A DNA stretch of 6,171 nt from Treponema sp. GTDB taxonomy: Bacteria > Spirochaetota > Spirochaetia > Treponematales > Breznakiellaceae. The DNA is taken from contig JAISRD010000251.1 in the NCBI GenBank assembly GCA_031273835.1, positions 1-6,171 of the forward strand. The letters run 5' to 3'. Made by a program: the position numbers and the translations under genes. This document shows, one piece after another, positions 1-5,109 of the stretch; position 1 is the stretch's first letter, and every line of letters starts with the position of its first letter. A model generated the notes under the pieces. The model saw only the letters and a program-made list of their open reading frames with translations. It had not been told where the DNA came from and ran no database searches.

Positions 1-500
1 GTACAACTGGCGTTGGAAATAACATGATCACTGGCCGGATTGTATTTATCGTTGTTGACCCCCATGACAAAGGTGGGGATCTTCTTTTCCTTGCCCTTGG
101 CGGGGGCGGAAATGATCACTTTTTTGGCCCCCGCTTCCAGGTGGCCGAAGGCGTTATCCCCGGTAAAAAGGCCGGTGGATTCGATCACATATTCAACCCC
201 CAGCTTGCCCCAGGGAAGGTTCTTAAGTTCCTTTTCCGCCATGACGCATTGAATTTCATGGCCGTTGACCACAAGAATATCGTCCTCCGCCGCGCCGGCG
301 CTCTTTTTGGTACTGATCGCGGCCTTCATTCTGCCCTGGGTAGAATCGTATTTAAGCTGATAGGCGAAATACTTAGCGTCGGTGGTAATATCGGTTACCG
401 CCACCACATCGATCTTATCCTTGCCCAGCAGCCCCTGATCCACCATTGACTGAAAAACCAGGCGGCCGATACGTCCGAAACCATTAATAGCAACTTTCAT
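1..500 (-). CDS. gap: Glyceraldehyde-3-phosphate dehydrogenase, N-terminal 166 residues (runs off window start)
   Basis: Cytosolic glycolytic enzyme that oxidises and phosphorylates glyceraldehyde-3-phosphate to 1,3-bisphosphoglycerate with NAD. Reading leftward from the ATG at 500-498, the protein opens with MKVAINGFGRIGR, the Rossmann dinucleotide-binding loop (GFGRIG, residues 7-12), followed by VVAVTD with Asp37 at the usual NAD-ribose-binding place. ESTGLF (107-112) and SAPAKG (131-136) are family signatures. The visible part ends with SNASC; Cys166, encoded at 3-5, is the catalytic cysteine, so the catalytic domain lies outside the window. The cysteine number and segments such as LPWGKLGVEYV (95-105) resemble kinetoplastid glycosomal GAPDH, a relationship known for spirochaetes. 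It lies downstream of proS on the same strand, 145 bases away, and seems to have its own promoter. The ribosome binding site is weak: a G-run about 8 bases upstream. Identification is very secure; truncation is only by the window edge. Confidence 0.97.
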   Translation of the reverse strand, partial: MKVAINGFGRIGRLVFQSMVDQGLLGKDKIDVVAVTDITTDAKYFAYQLKYDSTQGRMKAAISTKKSAGAAEDDILVVNGHEIQCVMAEKELKNLPWGKLGVEYVIESTGLFTGDNAFGHLEAGAKKVIISAPAKGKEKKIPTFVMGVNNDKYNPASDHVISNASC

Positions 501-524
501 GACAAAAACCCCCAAAAGATTCGT

Positions 525-552
525 ATAGTATTGATACTTTGAGCTTAGTCAA
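525..552 (-). promoter_or_regulatory. Putative sigma70 promoter for gap
   Basis: On the minus strand, TTGACT (552-547, five of six matches to the -35 consensus) is followed after 16 bases by TACTAT (530-525, four of six). This places the start of transcription near 518, about 18 bases before the gap ATG. A second TTGACT lies at 570-565, but its spaced -10 is poor (TAAGCT). This region also lacks a convincing terminator for proS, so read-through from proS into gap is possible. Assigned from consensus only. Confidence 0.5.
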
Positions 553-645
553 AAGGAAGGAAATAGTCAACGGGGACGCCTGATATTGCAGCAATTCTCA
601 GTTTACCCCCCATCATTGTTGATGAAGTCCTCCGCCCTTATCTCC

Positions 646-2463
646 TTACCCGTTAAGCGCCCTTAACTCGCTCCGGACCGCCTCCGCCAGCTCCGCCGCC
701 GCCCCGCTTAACGGAACCGGCCGCGCTTCTTTTTCGCTTCGGCGCTTGATCTCAACCCTGGGTTCGCCGCCTGAAAGATTTTTGTCCCCCGCCACAACGC
801 GCCAGGGTATGCCCATTAGGTCGGCGTCGTTGAATTTGACCCCGGCCCGCTCGTCCCTGTCGTCAAGCAGAACCTCAATACCCGCCCCTTCCAGTTCCGC
901 GGCGAGGGCGTCGCAGGCGTCCCTGACCGCCCCCTGGTACTTGATGGGGATTATAATCACATGATAGGGCGCCACCGTGACCGGCCAGATGATCCCCGCT
1001 TCGTCGTGGTGTTCCTCGATAACCGAGGCCAGGGTGCGGTCAAGGCCTATGCCGTAACAGCCCATGATGGGGATATGGCTTTTGCCGTTTTCGTCGAGGT
1101 ACGAGACTCCCATGGAGGAGCTGTACTTATAACCCAGCTTAAAAATGTGGCCCAGTTCGTTGCCCTTTTTTTCATACAGTTCCCCGCCGCAGAGGGGGCA
1201 GCGGTCCCCTGCCTTTACGGTACGGATGTCGGCGGTGAGCCAGCCCGTAAAGTCCCTGCCCCAGACCGCGTGCCGGTAGTGGACGTCCTTTTCCAGCGCC
1301 CCGGTTACGGCGTCCTTCATCCCGGTAACGGTCTCGTCGAGTATCACCGGCACGGAGCTAAGGCCCACGGGTCCCGCAAAGCCCACCGGAGCGCCGGTGA
1401 TACGGACCACGTCGGTATCCGAGGCGAGGCTCAGTTCCGAAGCTTTAAGGGCCGCTGCAAGCTTTGCCTCGTTCACATCCAGATCCCCCCGGATCGCCGC
1501 TGCAAAAAAGACCTCGCCGTAGCTTTCAGGAGCGCCGGGGGCGGCCCGCGTTCTTACAAGGGTTTCGGAACCCGGCGCTCCGCTTAAGTCCAGTTCCACA
1601 TTCACCGCCCGGTAGATCAGGGTTTTGATAAAGTTCTTCGCGTCGGTTTTAAGGAAGGCGCAAAGCTCCCCGATGGTCTTAACATCGGGGGTATCGATCT
1701 TTTCGAGGGGCGGCGCCTCCCCGCCGGAAGGGGGCCCGTCGTCGCCTTTGCACCCGGCCTTTTCCACATTGGCCGCGTAATCACAGCCCCTACAGAGCAG
1801 CAGGGTATTATCGCCGATCTCGCTTTCCACCATAAATTCTTCCGATCCCGAACCGCCCATGGCCCCCGAATCGGCCCTGACGGGAATCACCGTAAGGCCG
1901 CAGCGCTTAAAGATACGCCTGTAGGCCCGGCCCTGGGCCTGGTAGTGCTCATCCAGGCTCCCCTCATCGGTATGGAAAGAATACGCGTCCTTCATCACAA
2001 ATTCCCGGCTCCGCATCACCCCGTAACGGGGGCGTATCTCGTCCCGGTATTTGGTATTGATCTGGTACAGTGAAAGGGGAAGCCGGCGGTAACTGGAAAG
2101 CTCGTCCCGCACCAGGGCGGTAACCGCTTCCTCGGCGGTGGGGGAAACCACAAAATCCGCCCCCAGCCGGTTTTTTACCCGCAGCAGCGCCTCGCCCATG
2201 GAATCCCAGCGGCCCGACTCTTTCCACAATTCACCGGGCACTACCACGGTGGGCTTTATCTCAAGACTGCCTATGGCGTCCATCTCTTCGCGGATGATGT
2301 TTTCCACCTTGCGGAAACTCCTTAGGCCCAGGGGAAGGTACGCGAAAAGACCGTTGGACAGCTTGCGGATCATCCCCGCGCGGAACATAAGCCGGTGGCT
2401 CGCTATAAGCGCGTCCCCCGGTTCCTCCCGCAGGGTGGGAATAAAGGTATGGGAGAATTTCAT
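646..2463 (-). CDS. proS: Prolyl-tRNA synthetase, bacterial type with editing insertion
   Basis: Class II aminoacyl-tRNA synthetase that charges tRNA-Pro with proline and hydrolyses mischarged Ala-tRNA-Pro. With 605 residues it is slightly longer than the usual ~570. Motif 1 lies around residues 45-85 (KVENIIREEM to WKESGRW). A TAEE loop is at 109-112. Motif 2 is around 137-164 (RDEIRPRYGVMRSREF). Motif 3 is GCYGIGLDR (468-476). The anticodon-binding domain runs from about 497 to the end. The YbaK-like editing insertion spans about 225-420, with FIKTLIY containing the conserved lysine (Lys280) and a GxxxP loop at 361-365. Two CxxC pairs (224/227 and 422/425) flank it. I chose the ATG at 2463 because MKFSHTFIPTLREEP aligns from its first residue with known ProRS N-termini. 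An in-frame ATG at 2472 would add three residues; neither has a well-spaced ribosome binding site. It is divergent from the 2568 gene. Confidence 0.98.
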   Translation of the reverse strand: MKFSHTFIPTLREEPGDALIASHRLMFRAGMIRKLSNGLFAYLPLGLRSFRKVENIIREEMDAIGSLEIKPTVVVPGELWKESGRWDSMGEALLRVKNRLGADFVVSPTAEEAVTALVRDELSSYRRLPLSLYQINTKYRDEIRPRYGVMRSREFVMKDAYSFHTDEGSLDEHYQAQGRAYRRIFKRCGLTVIPVRADSGAMGGSGSEEFMVESEIGDNTLLLCRGCDYAANVEKAGCKGDDGPPSGGEAPPLEKIDTPDVKTIGELCAFLKTDAKNFIKTLIYRAVNVELDLSGAPGSETLVRTRAAPGAPESYGEVFFAAAIRGDLDVNEAKLAAALKASELSLASDTDVVRITGAPVGFAGPVGLSSVPVILDETVTGMKDAVTGALEKDVHYRHAVWGRDFTGWLTADIRTVKAGDRCPLCGGELYEKKGNELGHIFKLGYKYSSSMGVSYLDENGKSHIPIMGCYGIGLDRTLASVIEEHHDEAGIIWPVTVAPYHVIIIPIKYQGAVRDACDALAAELEGAGIEVLLDDRDERAGVKFNDADLMGIPWRVVAGDKNLSGGEPRVEIKRRSEKEARPVPLSGAAAELAEAVRSELRALNG

Positions 2464-2506
2464 GGCTCCCATTTTAACGGAAAACGGGGTAAAGAGGGAA
2501 GCTGAA

Positions 2507-2533
2507 AAGGGGTGCGCTTGTTATTCACCCCTT
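2507..2533. promoter_or_regulatory. Inverted repeat in the divergent proS/2568 intergenic region, candidate operator
   Basis: AAGGGGTG at 2507-2514 is matched perfectly by CACCCCTT at 2526-2533, separated by 11 bases. The half-site centres are 19 bp apart, close to two helical turns, as expected for a dimeric DNA-binding protein. The right arm overlaps the first two bases of the proposed -35 box of the rightward promoter. If transcribed towards proS, the same sequence would instead form an 8-bp hairpin in the proS leader about 43 bases before the start codon. It lacks an adjacent U-run long enough for an intrinsic terminator. The dyad is seen directly; its function is inferred. Confidence 0.45.
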
Positions 2534-2559
2534 GAAACTGCCGTGTTTTTTACTACAAT
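2532..2559 (+). promoter_or_regulatory. Putative sigma70 promoter for the 2568 gene and uppP
   Basis: TTGAAA (2532-2537, five of six) and TACAAT (2554-2559, five of six) are separated by 16 bases. The start of transcription would fall at about 2565-2568, at or just before the ATG at 2568, so the mRNA would be leaderless or nearly so. This agrees with the lack of any Shine-Dalgarno sequence before that ATG. Confidence 0.6.
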
Positions 2560-2567
2560 AAGCTCTT

Positions 2568-3536
2568 ATGAAGAGAGCATACGGGTATTCGGTGGGGCGC
2601 TTTTTTCCGGCCCTTCTTATTCTGCTTGCCTTAAGTGTTTTAACCGCCGACGCGCAGGAAAGCAGGAGAAACAGGGCGGAGCCCAGGGGGAGGACGGAAA
2701 TCCGGGGAAAAACGGAGCCTAACGCGAAGGTCGCCGATACTTCCCGGTACCGCTATGGTTTTGATATTTCCGTAAACACCCTGGGTTTCAGCATAGTCCT
2801 GAACGGAACGGAGCTGGTTTCCTTTGAGGGGGGGCCGTCCTATTCAAAATCCCTGGATATAAACGACTGGATGATTTCGGGGGACAACGAATTTACGATC
2901 ACCCTTTTTTGGCCGGATAACAAAAAATTCAATTCCGGCGCGGCTTCGGGGCTTTTTGCCCTGAGTTCCGAAAAACTGGAGTCCGCCGGGCAGGGTTCGG
3001 GGGAAAAAACCGAGCTCTTCAGCCGGAGCTGGCCCGCCCCCGGCGCGGAGGAAAACTACCCCTTGAGCGTATCGGGGCGTTTTAAGCCGGACCGCTTTAA
3101 TCCGGTCCTGATAGAGCGGGGCGAGCTCTTCAACGGGGTGCTGTCCCGTTCCGATCAGGAGGAAATTACCGCCGAGGTGGAAAAGCTCAGGCAGGCCTTT
3201 GCCGCGAAGGATCTTGACGCGGTAAACGCGCTTTTTGCCGATAAGTACGCCGATATTGCCGCCGCCCGTTTTCTTAAACCGGAGGAGTACCGGGCCGAAA
3301 TGGACGGCTTCTACAGCGGGCTTTTCGCCAGGGAGGCCTTTACGGTCCGCCCCCTTTACAGCCGCTATAACTTCCAGTCCGCCGCCGCGGGCAGGCTGGT
3401 TAAGGTGATGCAGGGCAGCCTTGGTTTTCCCGAACCCGCCCTGATAATGAGCTACCGGGAAAACAGAAGAACCCTCCGTTACGATCTGGATTTGTATTTT
3501 GCCAAGATCGGCGGCAGATGGGTCATTGTACGGTAG
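2568..3536 (+). CDS. Exported protein of unknown function with NTF2/DUF4440-like C-terminal domain
   Basis: I do not recognise this 322-residue protein by name. It starts with a typical signal peptide: basic MKRAYGYSVGR, a hydrophobic core (12-26, FFPALLILLALSVLT) and a signal peptidase I site ADA|QE after residue 29, so it should be periplasmic. A short strongly basic segment follows, built of three hexapeptide repeats (36-53). Residues 58-130 look beta-rich (YRYGFDISVNTLGFSIVLNG). Residues 197-322 resemble a DUF4440/NTF2-like fold: a helix EEITAEVEKLRQAFAAKDLD, a central region with aromatic residues, and a C-terminal strand pair ending GRWVIVR. This fold call is an impression from pattern, not a search. 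The ATG is chosen because it begins the signal peptide; there is no ribosome binding site, and a promoter ends only 8 bases upstream. Tandem stops TAG TAA end the gene, and uppP starts 7 bases later, suggesting co-transcription and a cell-envelope role. Confidence 0.82.
   Translation: MKRAYGYSVGRFFPALLILLALSVLTADAQESRRNRAEPRGRTEIRGKTEPNAKVADTSRYRYGFDISVNTLGFSIVLNGTELVSFEGGPSYSKSLDINDWMISGDNEFTITLFWPDNKKFNSGAASGLFALSSEKLESAGQGSGEKTELFSRSWPAPGAEENYPLSVSGRFKPDRFNPVLIERGELFNGVLSRSDQEEITAEVEKLRQAFAAKDLDAVNALFADKYADIAAARFLKPEEYRAEMDGFYSGLFAREAFTVRPLYSRYNFQSAAAGRLVKVMQGSLGFPEPALIMSYRENRRTLRYDLDLYFAKIGGRWVIVR
2673..2726 (+). repeat. Three imperfect 18-bp tandem repeats encoding a basic hexapeptide
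   Basis: Three consecutive 18-base units encode RAEPRG, RTEIRG and KTEPNA (residues 36-53 of the exported protein). The consensus is [R/K]-[A/T]-E-x-[R/N]-[G/A]. They sit directly after the signal peptide, forming a charged, probably unstructured linker at the mature N-terminus. The periodicity is visible at both DNA and protein level, with the third unit most diverged. Confidence 0.6.
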
Positions 3537-3543
3537 TAAGGGC

Positions 3544-4377
3544 ATGAATATCCTCCAATCCGTTTTTTTGGGGATCATTCAGGGGCTTACCGAATTTCTT
3601 CCGGTAAGCAGTTCCGGCCATTTGGTGCTGGTGCAGCAAATAATGCATATTTCCGGGCCCGCGCTTTTTTTCGACACCCTCCTGCACGGCGGCACCCTGA
3701 TTGCCGTTTTCATCGCCCTCCGCAGGGATATCTGGAATATTCTGCGCAGACCCCTCCGGCGTCTTACCCTTATGCTGGCGTTTGCCACGGCGGTAACGGC
3801 GGGTTTTGCCTTTTTGTTAAAAGACGCCATGGAGGAAGCCTTTGCGTCCGCCCGCTGGCTGGGACCGGCGTTTCTTATAACCGCCGCCGCCCTTTTTTTT
3901 GCCGAATTCCGTTCCCGTACCTACGGCAAGTTTAAAAACGAGGCGGAAATGGGCTGGTTTGACGCCCTGCTTATCGGCGCCCTCCAGGGGCTTGCCATAA
4001 TTCCCGGTATTTCCCGCTCGGGTTTTACCCTGGCGGGGGCCCTTTCCCGGCGCCTTGAGCGGGATCTGGCGGCGCGTTTTTCATTTCTCCTTTCCATACC
4101 GGCCATAGTGGGGGCCCTCGTTTTTCAAATTCGGGAGATCATGAAGATCGCCGCCGCCCCAAGCGTTAATCCCGGCTCGGAACTGGGGATCTTCGGCGGG
4201 ATAGATCCCGCCGCCATGGCGGCGGGAACCCTTACGGCGGCCCTGGTGGGCTTTGGGGCGGTAACGCTGATGCTCAGAATAATACGGAAACGATCCCTCA
4301 TGGGCTTTGGCATCTATACGGCGCTTTTGGGCCTGTTAATTTTGGCGGATCAGTTTATCACCCATCTGGTATTTTGA
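3544..4377 (+). CDS. uppP: Undecaprenyl-diphosphate phosphatase (BacA/UppP family)
   Basis: Integral inner-membrane phosphatase that converts undecaprenyl diphosphate to the monophosphate, recycling the lipid carrier for peptidoglycan and other envelope polymers; overexpression gives bacitracin resistance in other bacteria. At 277 residues it has normal family length. The first signature is QGLTEFLPVSSSGH (13-26), carrying the (E/Q)xxxE motif as Gln13/Glu17 and the conserved His26. The second is PGISRSG (154-160), whose Arg158 corresponds to the essential arginine of the E. coli enzyme. Hydrophobic helices occur at roughly 42-60, 74-92, 105-121, 180-196, 226-246 and 252-272. The ATG at 3544 is chosen because MNILQSVFLGIIQG matches family N-termini; TTG codons upstream in frame (3499, 3526) lie inside the preceding gene. 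AAGGG sits only one base before the ATG, so translation is probably coupled to the preceding gene, which stops at 3536. Confidence 0.97.
   Translation: MNILQSVFLGIIQGLTEFLPVSSSGHLVLVQQIMHISGPALFFDTLLHGGTLIAVFIALRRDIWNILRRPLRRLTLMLAFATAVTAGFAFLLKDAMEEAFASARWLGPAFLITAAALFFAEFRSRTYGKFKNEAEMGWFDALLIGALQGLAIIPGISRSGFTLAGALSRRLERDLAARFSFLLSIPAIVGALVFQIREIMKIAAAPSVNPGSELGIFGGIDPAAMAAGTLTAALVGFGAVTLMLRIIRKRSLMGFGIYTALLGLLILADQFITHLVF
4206..4227. repeat. 22-bp perfect palindrome inside uppP
   Basis: The sequence from T4206 to A4227, centred on CCATGG, is its own reverse complement. It encodes the Ala-rich stretch around residues 221-228 (DPAAMAAG), where GCC codons precede and GCG codons follow the central ATG. 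It may be a by-product of alanine codon choice, but the perfect 11-bp arms are worth recording. Confidence 0.7.
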
Positions 4378-4406
4378 ACTTTAACGGTCTTTTGCTATGC
4401 TTTATT

Positions 4407-4433
4407 TAACAGGCGGATCCAAGGGGCCGATAG
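4407..4433 (+). promoter_or_regulatory. Putative sigma28 (FliA) flagellar promoter for flbB-fliK
   Basis: TAAC (4407-4410) and GCCGATAG (4426-4433) are separated by exactly 15 bases. The consensus for FliA-type sigma28 promoters is TAAA, 15 bases, GCCGATAA, so this matches three of four and seven of eight positions with ideal spacing. The predicted start near 4440 gives a leader of about 37 bases with a strong ribosome binding site before flbB. Its place in front of two flagellar genes makes chance unlikely. No good sigma70 promoter or terminator was seen in this 99-base gap. Confidence 0.7.
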
Positions 4434-4460
4434 TATAAGATAAGGCTGAAAACTACAAGC

Positions 4461-4468
4461 AGGGGAGG
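4461..4468 (+). promoter_or_regulatory. Ribosome binding site deciding the TTG start of flbB
   Basis: AGGGGAGG lies 8 bases upstream of the TTG at 4477. The spacing is ideal and there is no ATG or GTG in the frame nearby, so this site fixes the unusual TTG start codon. Confidence 0.75.
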
Positions 4469-4476
4469 GCGCTGTT

Positions 4477-5070
4477 TTGCTTGGAAGAATAATCGTTTTA
4501 TTGCTCCTCATTATTGTTCTGGCCGGGGGCGGTATACTCTGGTTTGATTACCTGGGTGTCATCGATGCCAAAGACGCGCTTTCCCCCGTTTTCCGTTTGA
4601 TAGGCCGCGAAAGCCGTACCCGGTCCGATTTGGAACCCGATGAATACCTAAACCTCAACGATGAACGTTTTGCCATGCTGCTTGAGGCCCAAACGCTCCG
4701 GGATCTGGATATGGAAAAACGGGAGGCCGAAATCGCCCAAAAATACGGCGAAGCCGAACAAATGGCCCAGGAATTGGAAGAAAGACAAAAAGCGCTGGAA
4801 GATCAGGAAAAATCAATCAATGATGCCCGGTTAAGCGCCGAAAATGAAAGTAGAAATATCGAAGGCGTTGCCCAGTATCTGGTCAATATGCCCCCGGCGC
4901 AGGCGGTGGCGATTATTGCCCAGATGGATGATCAGCACGCCATCGACATTTTCCGGAAAACCGATGAACTAGCCCAGCGCGGCGGGACCGGTTCCATTGT
5001 GCCCTACTGGATGTCCCTGCTGCCCCCCGAAAAGGCGGCGGAAATTCAGCGTAAAATGGTCCGTCCCTGA
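4477..5070 (+). CDS. flbB: Periplasmic flagellar collar protein FlbB (MotE/MgtE_N-like)
   Basis: In spirochaetes FlbB is a membrane-anchored scaffold at the base of the motor collar, needed for collar and stator assembly and periplasmic flagellar orientation (known from Borrelia). This 197-residue protein has one N-terminal membrane segment (about 5-23). A charged coiled-coil region follows (about 62-125, rich in E, K, Q and A). A C-terminal domain (128-196) has two repeats of MgtE_N/MotE type: LVNMPPAQAVAIIAQM and WMSLLPPEKAAEIQRKM. Start is TTG at 4477, supported by AGGGGAGG 8 bases upstream and by the signal-anchor beginning there. It is followed 39 bases later by fliK, the order known in spirochaete flagellar operons (flbB, flbC/fliK, flgD, flgE). 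A sigma28 promoter precedes it. A plain MotE-family chaperone is the alternative, but the gene order favours FlbB. Confidence 0.88.
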   Translation: MLGRIIVLLLLIIVLAGGGILWFDYLGVIDAKDALSPVFRLIGRESRTRSDLEPDEYLNLNDERFAMLLEAQTLRDLDMEKREAEIAQKYGEAEQMAQELEERQKALEDQEKSINDARLSAENESRNIEGVAQYLVNMPPAQAVAIIAQMDDQHAIDIFRKTDELAQRGGTGSIVPYWMSLLPPEKAAEIQRKMVRP

Positions 5071-5077
5071 TACGTTC

Positions 5078-5109
5078 CCGGCCTCCGGAGCAAAGTTAAA
5101 GGAGGCCGG
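5078..5109 (+). promoter_or_regulatory. Intercistronic hairpin sequestering the fliK ribosome binding site
   Basis: CCGGCCTCC (5078-5086) pairs perfectly with GGAGGCCGG (5101-5109), leaving a 14-base loop. The right arm contains the GGAGG core of the fliK Shine-Dalgarno and ends at the base just before the ATG. A ribosome finishing flbB (stop at 5068-5070) would reach into the left arm, so translational coupling is the simplest reading. No U-run follows, so it is not an intrinsic terminator. Confidence 0.65.
5098..5105 (+). promoter_or_regulatory. Ribosome binding site of fliK
   Basis: AAAGGAGG is a near-perfect Shine-Dalgarno ending 4 bases before the ATG at 5110. It decides the fliK start, and its GGAGG core lies in the 3' arm of the hairpin at 5078-5109. 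Confidence 0.8.

Noticed and set aside
24..449. 141-residue open frame on the plus strand
   Set aside because: It is antisense to gap, whose sequence is unmistakable.
611..624. CATCA-TTGT-TGATG hairpin downstream of proS as a terminator
   Set aside because: The stem is only 5 bp and the minus strand continues with a G-run rather than a T-run.
961..1587. 208-residue open frame on the plus strand
   Set aside because: It lies wholly inside proS on the opposite strand, which has all ProRS motifs; its translation resembles no protein I recognise.
2473..2567. Sigma70 promoter for proS on the minus strand
   Set aside because: No pair of boxes with acceptable spacing stood out, so none is annotated although one must lie here or nearby.
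2844..3578. 244-residue open frame on the minus strand
   Set aside because: It overlaps the exported-protein gene, which has a signal peptide, a promoter and tight coupling to uppP; the antisense frame has none of these.
3893..3900. T8 tract in uppP as a phase-variation site
   Set aside because: It encodes hydrophobic Leu-Phe-Phe codons in a membrane helix, and UppP activity is generally important for growth, so switching off is unlikely; no further support seen.
4378..4476. Terminator after uppP
   Set aside because: No stem followed by a T-run was found; uppP read-through into flbB remains possible beside the sigma28 promoter.
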